This document shows positions 22,640 through 36,290 of a DNA stretch of 64,000 nucleotides, one piece after another (position 1 is the first letter of the stretch; every line of letters begins with the position of its first letter). This DNA comes from Tolypeutes matacus (taxonomy: Eukaryota; Chordata; Mammalia; Cingulata; Chlamyphoridae). Position numbers and translations under genes: made by a program. The stretch lies in contig JAKSZT010054215.1 of assembly GCA_026826555.1 (NCBI GenBank), positions 22,397,232-22,461,231 on the forward strand, in the 5' to 3' direction. The notes beneath the pieces are model-generated. The model saw only the letters and a list, made by a program, of their open reading frames with translations. It did no database searches and had not been told where the DNA came from.

Positions 22640-23567
22640 ACAGTTCATTGCAGTATCTTTAATCACAAACCCTTAAAAAACTCACTAAAACTTAAAATTC
22701 CACTGGGTGGGTCAAGTTTTGGGCAATCCATTTCAAATTTGGGTAGCAATAAATCATCTTGAAACCTGTCAAAACAAGAGGACATTGGTAACAGAGCCTA
22801 CCCATGGTCTCTTGCTTTGTTTTGATGATTTCATTAAACCTGCTCTATAATATTCTGTCCAGAATCTTGTTCACTCTTGTTAGGCACATATTTGGAAGAT
22901 ACTCACATAAGTAACTCAAAGTCATCCCTGACACTAATGTGAGTCCTACATTTAATGTGGCAATCTGCTTTCTTTCTGAGGAATCAGTCATAATCAACCA
23001 GTCCTATCCATTGGCATCTATTTTGGCATTTCTTCAGCACTGACAAGTTTTGGTGAGAGGCAAGATGGCACCAAAGTGGCAAAGAGGATGGTGAATACAG
23101 GTACAACCACAGAAAACTCTCCAATGGGAGAAACAAGAACACAGTACAAAATAAAAACCAACAACGTTTTCTAAAGAATACAGATTTACAATCCTGTTTT
23201 TCCATACGCAATAAGGACTTCTAAACATCCATTGAAAATAGCAGCTTACATTTATTGAGCTGCCACTCTGCCAAGCAGTTTACAAACAAATTCAAGAAAC
23301 AGTACTCCATACCTACTACCTTTCGGGATGGTGCTAAATTCCTGGCCTTTTGTGGGAAATCTCAGAACACTGAGGGGTCTCCCTTGCTGTGTTCGAGTCC
23401 TGAAGCAAAATCTCTAACCAGATCTATCTCCTCAGAATAGAGTGGAGTTTTTAGTAAGAAGGACTTTCTTTAAATTGCAGCTATATTTGCATTGTCATTT
23501 TAATACTCAGATCATTATAGTTTACCGTAAGCCTGATGATTTCCAGGAGAAAGCAAACGAAGAGTTA
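22640..23567. other. Intergenic DNA, nothing recognised
   Basis: AT-rich single-copy-looking DNA with no gene-like frame, exon signal or identifiable repeat. Confidence 0.4.
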
Positions 23568-23575
23568 CTTTAGAT

Positions 23576-23758
23576 CAGGGGTTCTTACTCTTTTTTGTTC
23601 CATGGCCCCCTTTGCCAGTCAGATGAAAACCACGGACCCCTTACTAAGTCCACACAATATTATTTAATAACATATCACACCCGTACACACATCCCCACAA
23701 GAATAATGTTTTTTTGAATTTCAATTCAAGCTCCCGGACCCCTGGTTAAGAACCCCTG
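23576..23758. mobile_element. hAT-type MITE with perfect 8-bp TSD
   Basis: A 183-bp element begins CAGGGGTTCTTACTC and ends GGTTAAGAACCCCTG, good terminal inverted repeats. It is flanked on both sides by CTTTAGAT (23568-23575 and 23759-23766), an exact 8-bp target-site duplication that is the hallmark of hAT superfamily transposition. It is too short to encode a transposase, so it would have been mobilised in trans. The internal words CCATGGCCCCCTTTGCCAG and CCGGACCCCTGG suggest a known mammalian MITE. Confidence 0.9.
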
Positions 23759-23766
23759 CTTTAGAT

Positions 23767-25480
23767 ACTTAAAACCCTCAGGATTTCTTTGTCCTTCTGA
23801 GCTTTAGCTGGAAGGTTTGGGCGCCATTTCACTTCTTTTTCTTATCTGTATGGAAGAAAATAATCCATATCCATTTGATGGAAATATCTGTCCACAGAAC
23901 GAATGGATCTAACCTTGCTGGTTAGAAGGTGAGAATTGCTTACCTTACTAGAGATGCATAAGCCTCTTGCTTATGAGGGCACTAATTAGAATATCTTTAA
24001 AAGCAAGCTGCTTAAAGGGATCTGGGAAACTAGAAACAATTCAGTTCTACCAGTATATGAACTCTTTTCATGCAAATGACTGAACTAAATATGAAGGAGG
24101 GACTAAGATTTATGAGGTCATCATGACAGGAAAAGCACTAAGTGCAAAACAAAATTCTGAGATGTTAGCACAAAATGTTGTAATTACTCAAACTACAATT
24201 CATGTCCCCCTTAAAATTTACAGACACATGATGTCTGCACACTTTTGTAGGCCTTTTGACATGCAGAGTGATGCCTCTATAAAATTTAAGCTTTGATTAA
24301 AGAGAGATAACTTCAAAACACACAACTGTAAGATCAGATAATTTAAACGGCAATTACAAGCATAAACCTTTCTGTCATCTTTTTTAGTTTGTAAACAGCA
24401 AAAAGAACTGAACATCTAATTTCTGAAATTCTTCTGGCTTTTCTTTTTGACCTTTGGTATTTGTATGTATTGATGATCTCTAAACCATTGTACAAAAACA
24501 CCTTGAAGTGTCAAGCTTTAAAAATGAGTCTTCTTTTCTCTTTCTCCTGTGCAGCTTGGATTATCTTGGCCTTGTCAAAATACATTCTCTAGTTAGAGGC
24601 TGGAAATATTTCCCTCCTGGCTCCAAAGTATTGATTTTCTTCAACACTCAGCTCTGTCAGTCAGCCGAAGGGGTGAAAGGTGAAAGTTCACCCAGCACTG
24701 CTTGGCTTTAGCTTCCTATTAATGTCATGCCCTTTCCACATTTGATCAGTTTATGTGATCACCAGTCATATAGAGCCACTAGTACCCCTATTTTCCCTAT
24801 AAGGATACATTTAAGTCATCACCAGATGTTAAAACCATGCCTGGGACGGACACTCTGGGCATTTAAACAGGTCTAAAGAGGCTACAGTCAACTCATTTTC
24901 TGTTTATCTAATTCTTATAGAAAATTGTGCAGCTACATAATGTTTGGCTCAATTCAAACTGTTCTATTTTCTCATCTATTTACTACTTATAACCCTCTGT
25001 AAGCAATGATGACCTATTTTCTTAATCTTGCTTTCTTGAAAACCAGTTACACTCTTTACCTCAAGCATCCAAATTCAACTCCAAACTGCGTATTAAATGA
25101 AATGAATTTAATGACTTCAGCTGAGCTCTGTGGGGCAGTCGACCCATGTCATGAAATCTGACTAGATACAATTTTGAACAATTAACAATCGATTTAGGAG
25201 CAACATGCGTGCAAGTTCCTTGCCCAGATCACAGAAGGTGCTGTTGAGTTTCTGGTAGGAGAGTATCTGGTTCTCTCAGGCTTCTGTAATGCTGGAGGGA
25301 CTTCTCTACTGTCCTTCATGAACAAGTTTGCCTTTCTTAAAGTTAGCCCTCTAAGGAAATAAATACTTTGACAGGAATAGAAAGTTTTAATTTGGTACCA
25401 AAGAAAGGGGGGTGTAGGTGGTGGGGAGGAATCATGTAGATTTCAATTGAAAATGTGTAGGGAGAATGAACAACAGAAAA
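23767..25480. other. Intergenic DNA downstream of WDR7
   Basis: AT-rich, no gene, exon or clear repeat recognised. The last hundred bases before 25480 would contain the GU-rich downstream element of the WDR7 poly(A) site if that assignment is right. Confidence 0.4.
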
Positions 25481-25507
25481 AGTAAACAACCTTCAGTACA
25501 ATTCAGT

Positions 25508-25513
25508 TTTATT
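25508..25513 (-). terminator. Candidate distal poly(A) signal of WDR7
   Basis: TTTATT on the plus strand reads AATAAA on the minus strand. The minus strand continues with GTTGTTTACTTTTTCTGTTG, a plausible GU/U-rich downstream element, giving cleavage around 25490. Confidence 0.5.
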
Positions 25514-27201
25514 TAACACACATATGTACATAGAGACATTTAATACATACAGAATCTATTAAGATGAATCATCAAGAAATGTCTTGAGAGGCAGACATTT
25601 TAATTCACTCACTGTACACAGTGACTTCAATCATTACATTTTCATATAGGTGCCACATCATGTCATCTTTTGCTTGTAAATTGCCAATGAAGCCACATAT
25701 GTCTCTACATTTACAAGAACGAGTCCAAATATAGTGCCAACAAAATCAATAAAACACTAAAAGCTTACACTGGGATGACAATACAAAGTTTACCTCCGTG
25801 CTGAGAAATCTAAGCTCTGATAAAGTTTGGGACTGTGGTTATCAAAACAGCCAAGGAGAGATTTGTGTTAACAGGAATGCAAATATTAGTTTAGCAGTTA
25901 GAGTGGTCAGGCTAATCATCAATCGACATCTACCCACGAGTTTTACCATTGTAATGTTCTACTGGCCAATAACCTTGACTGCCTGGCAGAACATGTGAGA
26001 GGCTGACCCGTGTCCACTGCCAGTGTTTTGTTCCTTTAGCTTCACAGCTTTGTTCGGCATCCCCACAGCATGTGCTGTCTGGGCATTTGTGGTGGCCTGT
26101 CTTCCTGCCCCACACCTTTTTCCTGATGCATTAAATATTTTGTTTAAAAAAAAAAAAAAATCTCTAAGTACACTTTTGCATCATTATTCCACAATAGTTT
26201 TGTAGTCTAGAATAAATTCCCACTTAGTTTATAAAGTAAACATGTGCTGGGTATAGAGAAGACTTGGGGAACCCTCTGGAAAAATGAAGTATACCTTTTG
26301 ATTGACTTCATATTTCTCTATCCTTACCCAACACAATAGCATGTTCACCAAAGTTTACACTGGAGAGTTCTTTGCTTCTTTCTTGGAATCTACATATATA
26401 ATCTTTATAACTACAATGTACATGCATGTGGCATAAATTCACTTTTGAAAGAACACCCAAAGTCTAAAACCAAGGAATAGAAGAGATTTGCCACCAATGG
26501 AAATAACTTCACATCAATATGAAAGATATGTTCTAATGGTCTTAATTTCTTCATATGTTCTTTAAAAATCTGCTTCAGTAAAATGGATGTATTGTTCCTG
26601 GACTGTGAGCCTAATTTTTTCTGTATATTACATACATTCTGACAATCTATGCTTTTTTAAATTAAATGTTCCATTATCATTTTGGTTCCTCTGTAAACTT
26701 TGCATATTTTCTCTGAATATAATAAACTATTTTTCTACTTTTGAATTTAATAAACCTTTTTACTTAACTAACCAACCAATCAGCAACAACCAAGCAAAAG
26801 CATTGCCCAACTATATACAGATCAAAGTTTGTTAGGAACAATTCATACAAAATGTTGTTTTATGGATTTTCCCCCATTGAGCAAGAACCAGCATCACTTG
26901 ACATTAGGAGAAAAAAGTGACCTAGTTAAAGCTTACTTTGAAGCATGATGAACACCTTCATTGCAATGTTTGTGCAAGTAAATTGATTGCGCTCCCTCAT
27001 ATTTATATATATTCTTGAATGCTTGTGCCATATTTACTAATTTTTTAGGATAGTTGTTTAAAAGAAATGCCTTCTTAGTTTTCTTTTGATCGATTGGTAG
27101 TAGTTTGAAGGCACAACAGTAATTATTACATGATAACCAATATATGCCACACATATGGAAACTGCATATTTGTAAAGTTTCTGGAGGAAGAGAGTAAGCT
27201 C

Positions 27202-27207
27202 TTTATT
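27202..27207 (-). terminator. Candidate internal poly(A) signal
   Basis: AATAAA on the minus strand, about 870 nt past the stop codon. Sequence context gives no strong preference, so it is listed as a possible alternative site. Confidence 0.25.
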
Positions 27208-27751
27208 CAACAAAAATATCTGCAGCAATAGATACTAGAGTCTTCTTTTTAAAGTCTGTGCTATGCTTCCAAAATAGGTTCTTTATCACAAAGTCCCTTT
27301 AACAGATTAGGCTGGTTGGATAATTATATTACCTAGATCATGAGTTGTGATGATTTTTAAACTACTAAATACATTATCATTTAAGCAGAATATGGCCACA
27401 TTAGAAGGCTAGGTGATTGGGAAACTGTACTCCCTATAAGGAAAACATCTTTCTTTGAATACTTTCTTATTAATCTTAAATCAAGTGTTAATAAAGAAGG
27501 TAGTGGCTAACCTTAGGAAACTGGATTGAGTAATTTTCTACCAATCACTGGAAGATAAAACATGTAAACACAGAATCTTTTTGGTAAACAGTATGTTTTT
27601 GGAAACCCAAAAGAAAATAATTTCACTAATTATTAGGACTGCCCCATTACCTCAAAACCCAATGTCAAAACGCCCAGATTCAAGCAGCACTTCAGAGGGG
27701 GGCTTTGGATCCCTGAAAACGCTGACCTGGCCCAGAAGCACAATCACAGTG

Positions 27752-27757
27752 TTTATT
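27752..27757 (-). terminator. Candidate proximal poly(A) signal
   Basis: AATAAA on the minus strand, about 325 nt past the stop, at the GC-rich/AT-rich transition of the 3' UTR. Use would give a short 3' UTR isoform. Confidence 0.35.
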
Positions 27758-28079
27758 GATTTTTGGCTGCGGTTGCACCAAGGAACAAGAGCGTGCCCAG
27801 GAGCAGCTGTCTTTCCCCTCCCACCCCTGGCAGCGAAGAACTACCTAGTGCGAGAATGGCGGCATTCTGCAGAGCTAGGTGTGCATGCCTCAGAATCAAC
27901 TGGTGGCGCGAGCAGGGGCCACCCGCGAGAGTGTGCGGGGGTGAGATGGCCCGGCCGAGCCCCTGGATGACACTGGTGAGGGCAGGCACTGAGAAAGGAG
28001 CCAGTGTGAGTCAGAACAGGGGGTATCGGCTCAGAGAATTTAAACAACTAAAAGGCAGTTACAGCAGCAGCCAGTAGCC

Positions 28080-28316
<237 letters not shown>

Positions 28317-30699
28317 TCAGAGAGAGCCATTTCCCCTTCACAGACAGGGGCTGGTTCCAGTGACTGGTGCATGTGCACATGTGTGCACACATGCACACAC
28401 ACACACACAGAGTTTATTCCTAATCTCCAACGGGTCCTTAACAGTGTATTTGAAATGGTACTGCTGCTGTTCCCATAAATGCAAAAATCCAGAGAAATTT
28501 TACTTTGTGGGTTGAGACAGCAGGAGGATCTATCGATCTTTAAGAAGGGAGCTAAATTATGGGTGTTAATATGATGGTTCAATTAAACAATATTTAGAAA
28601 TAGTGGATATTAAAAAATGCAGATCTTTTTTGTTTTTAACAAAAACATCCTACGTTCCCTGTAGAATGAGTCCATGAAGACAAATTTGGGGGCTTAAAAT
28701 TTGTTCAAGAAAATGAAGCAAAGTTAAGCAGTAAATAGAGTGACAGACGCTGGATCAGAGGGCAAAACTTACCTGGTCCATCAATCCCTGCACTCCTCAC
28801 CTGGTTTAAGAAAAGCCAGTCCCTGGGAAACGCTTGTTTAGTGGAAGGGAAACAAGTCACCTGTATCTCAACTCTGTGTCAGTGGCTTGCTATTTGGCAG
28901 CATACTGTAGAGTGAACTAACCCTTCAGTAGCAGTGAATGTTTATCAGCTGGTGACTTCTGCCTTCTCACAGCTTTTCTGGATTTAAAATTGATTTTAAG
29001 TTCCATTGATACATTCATTTAAATGGAAAATAACACAAAAATTATGAATCACGAAGAACTATGCATTCCGGTCAAAGTACAAAATATGGAATGCCGATTA
29101 AATAAGTGAACTATCATCTGAGCAATGGAGTCTGAAGAATCTTTAGGTTCAAAATATTACTTAAAATATTTTCAATATACAGAGCTTGTGCTCTTACAAA
29201 TTACATGGAAAGCACACAAATTCAGGAAAGGAGTCTTGGAAATAATATTTTTTTATTGCGCTAATTTTCATTTCCAACTCCTCTCTCCAGTCAAACCTCC
29301 ATCTAGATGCACAAGATTCTAGGGATTTGTGTGAAGCATGCAGATTATGATCCAATGTATACAAATGGTTGACACATGAAACCTTTGCGAATCCTAGGAC
29401 ATTTAAGATGGGTTATTGCTGATATCATGTGCTGCATTCGGATCAGTACAAAATGTAAGCCACTGCTTTTCCTGGCCCCTCTCAGCAGCAGGACTGTGTC
29501 AGGGGGCGTAAATCACGGCATCTTTAGCAGGGTGCGTGCAGGCTCCACTGACATTTTCACAATTTAAATCATCTTGAGTAATAACCCTTTTAAGATGACT
29601 AATGTTACTGATTTTCCTGCATTAATAATAGTGCCAAACACAACACAGAGGTGAAAAAAAAAATCACTAGTGTACGAGGTCACATTTTAAAACCAAATGT
29701 ATGGTTATAGTTAACTCTTTCTGTTGAAGTTCAGTCAACATTGGAAACCAGGCAGCATCTTACTGTTATCCTTTCAAAAGCCTCTTTTCTTGCTTGCTTC
29801 CTTTCTTTTTCCAAAACTCCATTAAAGATAAAAATCAATGCCTTATTGTTTTCTGAAGGTTCCCAAATAGTTTAAATATAAATAACAATGGTGGGTTTGA
29901 TTTGATAGTTCTCACTTCTACAAGAAGTAATGGTACATAATAATTTAGTCCTCTTACAGAACAGATCCAAATGATCCATAAAATTGCTGGTTAAAATTAA
30001 TTGGCATCAACAGACATACTATACTTTTAAAAAAATCTAATTTCTCAGTTGATAAATAACTACAAAGTATTTTTCATTCTTTATGGATTTTCTATGAAAA
30101 AATATATGAAGCTTGATTTCTGTTGGTGGCTTAATATGCCCAGGGGCATCCAATATGCCCAGACACTTACCTATTTTTTTAAAAAAATTTTCCTTCATAT
30201 TTAGCCATGTGCAAGAATTGTAGCTAAGGGCTAACAAAGGATGGGGAGAGACTATTTCATGGGAACATCACATACGGAAAGGTTTAAAATAAGTCCATTA
30301 CTGTATCTGGGTCCTCCTTAGAACCTGGGCCATACCTACTGTGAGGTATCCCTTTGGTAGGTCAAATTGCCCTTCTGCCTCAGAAGAGGGCTATGTGAGA
30401 TTCTACAAGGTACATCTCTATTACAGCTGCACACAGTTGGAACATTGAAGACCCCATGTTAATTATACTTTGTTGCTCCTTGGGCCATCCTTCCCCTGTG
30501 ACCTCTTCAAATTAGAGATGAATCAAAAATAGTAAGGGTGAGTATTAATTTTTCCAATTAACTCAGGCAAAGAACCCTCATCAAAAAAATTAACTACTTT
30601 GACATTCAATATTAATGAATAGTTGACCAGTGACTGACTATAAACTATGCTAAAGTGAGGGCAACTTGAGTGTTGAATGAATGAAAACTACCCAGAATG

Positions 30700-31085
30700 A
30701 TAATATTTGGTAACATTAAGTGTTTTCCTGATTGCAAAGATAATAAATACTCGTAGAAAATTCAAATAATAGAGGTGTTAAAAAACAAACAAAAAACCAA
30801 AACAAAACCAAATAAAAAGTCCCCTGTCATCCCACTTCTCAAAATCACTGTTAACATTCTGGCTAACATTCTTCCAGACCTCTCTCTCTCTCTCCACACA
30901 CACTCACACACACACACACACACTAAGGAAATGCAGCTATAAGGAATTTTATATGAAGGTGATCATATTAAAAGGCAGTTTCTCAATTTTTACTCAAGTA
31001 TTGAGAGCAATCTTTTCATTTAATGGCTATAGATTTATATCATCCTTTAAAAATAGCTGTATTCTTTGATGGAATAAATGAAACT
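30700..31085 (+). repeat. Old L1-like fragment with CT/CA simple repeat
   Basis: ATCCCACTTCTCAAAATCAC, CTGTTAACATTCTGGCTAAC and a TTTTCATTTAATGGCTATAG block follow the order of an old L1 3' region. A (CT)n(CA)n simple repeat interrupts it at about 30882-30923. Confidence 0.5.
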
Positions 31086-32345
31086 GATATCCAACTTATT
31101 AGCATTTCTGAAGGGCATTTATTTGTTGGAGGGTGATTGTAAAATTTGGTAAATTATGGAGGTATTTCATTACCAAACTCCCCTTGTTCAAACACCAATG
31201 GATAGAGTAAAGTGAAATATCCAAATTTTAGGAAATATCACACAGAATCAAAGGCTTGAACGATTGCCAAACTACCTCATTCAACAGCTGAGTATATAAA
31301 CTAAAATGCAACTTTGGTTCACAAAACCAGTGCTGTGAAGATTTCTTTCTGAATAAATAGAAACATATACAGATATAATTCATCGAATAACAGGAAATGT
31401 TTTAATGTTCTTCCCAGTGTAAGTGATGCTGCACACAAACCTTTTACTAAGTCTCACTTGAGTAATTATCCAACCAATATTTCTCATTAACACACATTTC
31501 TCAGCAAAGATTTTAATAGCTGAATGCTTTAGTAAGGTTCTGAATTAATAAGACTTCATTAAGTTTTCAAAATATATTACAGTACACTTACTGGAATAAA
31601 ATAAAAGTATTGTCATACATCATTAGAACTGAAAACCATCTACCTAAATAAATCAGTAATGCCCATTTGGAGAGAGCAGTGTAGACCCAACACTGCTTTT
31701 GGTACCTTCTCTAATTCAAATAAACGACCACTACACTTCTGGCAGGAGTTTTATTGTATTTTCTTGATAAAGCTGAAATGATCTGTTCCTGTGCATTTTA
31801 CTAAAATTTCAAGACCAAGCTGTGTATAATTATAAGCATGCAAGAAACAGGCTGCATTTTAAACTCTGACACTGTCTTTAGGGGTGAGATAGACCCAGGT
31901 GTTGCCCGAGCTGCTCTGGTCTCTGTTCCTTGAAGACACAGATGTGCATGCAGACAATACCAGGCAGTCTAAAGAATCTTAAACTAACTTTTTTGGGGCA
32001 TTGCTAATGTTTACTTGTTTTTGTTGTTAATTATTAAGATGGAAAGAGTAAAGTAAACAAAAAGATGAGATGGAAATTTATTAGTGATGATAAAAATTAG
32101 TTGCTCAAAATTAATATTCATTTTAGTCAGAATTAAACATAGGCATTTCCATGAACTGCCAGCCAAAGATGTTCAGGTTTTCAAGTGTTTTGAATTTTTG
32201 GGAATTAAGAGCAATATGTGGGAGATTCAGAATGCAAACAAAATTGAGATAATATAAATGGAACATGAATTTAATTCTAGGTTGCATTACTTTCCCTATG
32301 TCCTATGAACCGATAGAGCTGAAGACTCAGGGCCCCTACCTGAAG

Positions 32346-32745
32346 GCCTTGTGTAAATGAACAGCCTGAGCAGTGCTCCACTCTGCCTAATTCCTCTTAG
32401 GCCAGGCCCTCCATCACACAGTGCCCTTGCTTCCCTCAGAGTCGCTGCACTGGCTGCTCCCTCCCCTGAAATGCTCCCTCTTCCCTACCCTCAACACCTG
32501 GCCCTTCCTCAGCAGCACTCGTGTCAGTTTAGATGTTGCTTTCTCCACAAAGCTTTCCCAGACCACTTAGTCCAAGGTTCCCTTCTGTATTGTAACTGCT
32601 TGCTTCTTTAGCTGGCTCTCCTTCGGACTGAAAGTTCTGTGAGACATCCCCTCCCTCTTTCCACATTGCTAATTGTATTCTCAGTACCCTGCATGCTAGT
32701 GCCTGACACATAATCAGCAAGCAATAAATACTTGATAATTTGTTT
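32346..32745 (+). repeat. L2 LINE 3' end (inside WDR7 intron)
   Basis: Words CCTTGCTTCCCTCAGAGTCG, CCCTGAAATGCTCCCTCTTC, CTTTCCCAGACCACTTAGTC and CAATAAATACTTGATAATTT follow the L2 3' consensus. It lies antisense to WDR7 and ends about 100 bp from the 105-bp exon. Confidence 0.8.
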
Positions 32746-32812
32746 GAAAAAAGAAAGGAGTGTGGCGAGTAAGCTCAGCAGGAAGACTTTCCTACCCAAA
32801 GCACATCTTTCA

Positions 32813-32950
<138 letters not shown>

Positions 32951-33887
32951 CTAAAATGAAATTGAGAAGTCGTTAATGGTATGTATTCCATTAATGTAGC
33001 CATTAAAGACCCACCTATACTACACATGTAAATGCATTCAATGCTGATCAAGTTATTTCACGGATATTAGCTACTGTTAGGTTCTTTGGTTATATAATCA
33101 GGTTAGAAAAATAATTAAAGCAGCCAAAAATCTCCCACTGATATATCCAAGGGCTTCAAACTTGTTCTGAGGCATCTACCTGTTTCCTAGTTGGGAGGAA
33201 GCATGAACCCAAAGAAAAATCACATACTAATGAGCAAACTAATGGGTTAATTCATGATGGCCACTGGAGGGAAGAATTTTACAATTAAGTAGAACTAAGA
33301 AACTGATCACCAAATTCATCCAGGAATGTCACTCATCTGAAATGAAAAACAATCAAAGCTGTACCATAACATCCCTGATCTGGGAGACCATAATTTCAAG
33401 TCCTTAATAATTATACATTTTTCATATTTTATGCTTCATTTCCCACTAATAACAGTGAGTTTAAATGTATATAGCTGCAATTCATAAACATACATGCACA
33501 CATGTGTTGGAGGTTGGGAATACATATAAATCAAATTCTATGAGAAAGAAGGTAAGAGAAAAAAAATTAAAGAAGTTAACAGATATAATTTTATGCCTCT
33601 GCCAAATAGCTACCAATGATTTAACCATGAACAACAAAAAAGAAATTGTATTTTGAAATAGGTCTTTGATAAAAGTTCTTTACTAATGCAAATTTACATT
33701 CAAGCCTAATGATGTTAATAATTATAGAAGACATTGGGATACTAAGGAAATTAGCATAATATTGTATTACTCTCCATACACTCAACTATTAAAGGCCACA
33801 CATCTACTACATTAACCAATATTCAGTCTGGCTTACATGTTGTAGGGTGGTCTCCTCCCTCTGTCAGTAGAGGAATGGGGAAATATG

Positions 33888-33918
<31 letters not shown>

Positions 33919-34060
33919 TACTTAGATTACATAAATGTTACACAAAAAATATAGGGATTCCCATATGCCCCACTCCCCATGCCTCCCACACCCTCCCACA
34001 TAAACATCCTTCATTAGTGTGGCACATTCATTGCAATTGATAAACACATCCTGTTCTCTT
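33888..34060 (-). repeat. Truncated L1 3' end with poly(A) tail
   Basis: On the minus strand the sequence runs from CAATGAATGTGCCACACTAA through GGGCATATGGGAATCCC and ATTTATGTAATCTAAGTATC to a T26 run on the plus strand (33888-33913), which is the A-tail of the insertion. This matches an L1 3' terminus of the type also seen near 7430. Confidence 0.7.
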
Positions 34061-34300
34061 AAACTAAGACAATACCAGGAAGGTTTGTTTTCATCTGCAA
34101 CTTTAGGTGAAGAATTGAGAGCCTGAGTTTCAGTTGGAGCATCAGGCTCATCCTGTGATCCAGCCCCATACACTCTATATATTTCAGTAAGAAAATGGGG
34201 GTGGGGGGTGAGTTTGGGAGGAGAGAGGGCTGGGGATACAAGCGCACTCCTTGGGGCTCTTTGAATTCTGTTTTTTCTTGTCACTAGTCTTTCGAGGCAC
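34061..34300 (-). other. Unexplained sequence attached to the L1 3' end
   Basis: The minus-strand reading frame stays open from 34284 into the L1 tail (120 codons). The part from 34061 upward is not L1-like by eye. It could be L1 sequence that I do not recognise, a short retrocopied segment or simply flanking DNA. No domain is visible and no gene is claimed. Confidence 0.3.
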
Positions 34301-34344
34301 TGTAGGATCCAAAATAATTCTGTGTTTCAAAATTCAAAGAACAA

Positions 34345-34622
34345 ATGTCATCCTGGTAGCACAGCACTGAGCCCTGGGCAGGCAGAGGGCACTGACTGGA
34401 GTCAGTTTGCCAAGGTTCGAACCCTGGCCCACTATTCACTAACTTAGTGGACTCAGGGAAGTTAATTATTTCTGTTACTTAACCTTAAGAGCATCTGTGT
34501 CTCTAAAGTAAGGATGATGATGATAATGATAATATTTACCTCAGAGGGCTTTGTGAATATTAAATGAGATATTCTGCACAGTGTAGGGCACATAATTCAA
34601 TAAATGCTATTAACATTTGCTA
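34345..34622 (+). repeat. MIR SINE (sense), nearly full length
   Basis: GTAGCACAGCACTGAGCCC, CAAGGTTCGAACCCTGGCCC, a diverged TTAATTATTTCTGTTACTTA and TTCAATAAATGCTATTA cover the whole MIR. A short (GAT)n run lies in the middle. Confidence 0.85.
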
Positions 34623-36241
34623 CCTCTCCTTACTTAGAGATGAGACAAATGTAAACAAATATAAAACTCAATACTTGAATACAATGTTTAGTGAAAAAAC
34701 AAGAAAAGGAGATGTACAAACCATATATCCCAGAAGTAGTATCAGCCAGCATACTAGGTTGCCTAGAGACAAAGATTTTATTCAACAGCTTTTGTGCAGG
34801 TCCACAAAATGTGCTAAATTAAGCAAAAGGGTGAACCTGAATAATTATTGTCAGAATAATTATTGTCAGAAATCAGTTTAATACCAACTACACCAGAATG
34901 AAAATTCTTGAAAGCAGCCAAACAAACAAACAAACAACCCTAACCAATTAAAACGGGGAACAGTGGCCATTCCCACTTACTAGGTCTTTAATGAGCTCAT
35001 TGGGAAAGCATTTTTTATTGTTTTTATTTTAAATCAAGATTCAGTTCTGCTAAAAATCTGAAGTTCTATTTGACCAATTTGAGGCTATTTTATGATGAAG
35101 ATAGGTGATGAGTAAGGCTTTGCCTTAAAACATAGGCTGCAAACTGAAGGCCCCTAAAGCTGACCAGATTGTAGAAATGTTCAATTTGGCTTGCAAAACT
35201 ATTTTTTTTTTTTTTTAATTCCAAGCCTATATTTCTAAGTTATAAGATTTCATGTTAAAGGAAGATTTCTAGCCTCTCCTGAAAAACTGCAAGTTTGGGC
35301 AATATTGGGTCTTTGTTCCACATGGCAACAACAGCCAGGGCTGGGAGGAGGTGGTCACTTCAGCCTGGGCATTTGTTCCAAGGACCAAAGATTGACACCA
35401 AGGAGTGCCTGTGGGCTGCCTCTTTTATTCATTTCATGCCTGGTCCTCAGGGCATTTAATGCAACTCTTCCATTAAAATATTTGATTCAAAATGATTTCT
35501 TCCATGCTCCGGGATATTTCAGTACCCTTCTATAAGAATGAACAAACCACAAACTCCTCTAAGAAAAATTGGCCCTTCTTGCAAACTCCTCAAAACCCAA
35601 CTCTGTCTCTTTCAGATTATCGTTCCTCCTTAATCAGCAACCTGAATACACTTTGGACAAGTAGAGAATGCAACAGGGAACTGGATATAAACTAGCAGGT
35701 CCAAAGGATGCAACAACCCACAGATATGGTAACGTATCTTTCTGAGGTTCACTATGTCAGCCTGCTGTAAAGGGAGAAAACCAGACACACTGGAACCATA
35801 TTTGCTCCTTCAGAAAGTCTTCACTAAATTACTATTTCATATTATTCCTTCATCTTTTATAGAAGCCTAGTATTTAAAACATCCACTTGGAGGATACTTC
35901 TATGCTAGTTGAAGACATTGTTCAATATGTTACCTGGTGTCCCTAATAGAAGATCCTGTGAAATAAGTTCTTCCTAGAATTTTCTGCCAGGAAAATGTTT
36001 CTCTTTCCAGACATTTTTTCCCTCTGTTTATTTATCATGTAACAATAATTATATAATCTAACATGTGTTTGCTTTGCTGCCAGGAAACTGAGAACTAAAT
36101 TTATACTCATTTTATGTGTCCAGTAATAAATACTTCATACTCATTTCACCAATTAATGCCCTATTTTCAGTTTTGTTGCTGCTGAAATCCTCAGTTGTTA
36201 TACCGAGTTTAATTGTGTTAGAAAGTCTGTTTGGATGAGAA

Positions 36242-36290
36242 CATGCCACACCTACACACACACACACACACACATGCGTGCATGCACACA
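36242..36290. repeat. CA-rich microsatellite
   Basis: ACAC repeats of about 24 bp followed by an interrupted ATGCGTGCATGCACAC segment. Confidence 0.85.

Larger units (their letters stand above)
25490..28079 (-). other. WDR7 3' untranslated region (inferred extent)
   Basis: It starts immediately after the WDR7 stop codon. Its first 300 bases (about 27750-28079) are GC-rich and the rest is AU-rich with few recognisable repeats, as is common for long brain-expressed 3' UTRs. The distal end is inferred from AATAAA (minus strand) at 25508-25513, followed on the minus strand by a U/GU-rich stretch. Alternative earlier ends are possible at signals near 27752 and 27202. The extent is an inference without transcript data. 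Confidence 0.6.

Noticed and set aside
1..25480. A second gene such as a linc-ROR- or BOD1L2-like locus downstream of WDR7
   Set aside because: Known from the human neighbourhood only. I could not recognise any matching sequence, so no such gene is claimed.
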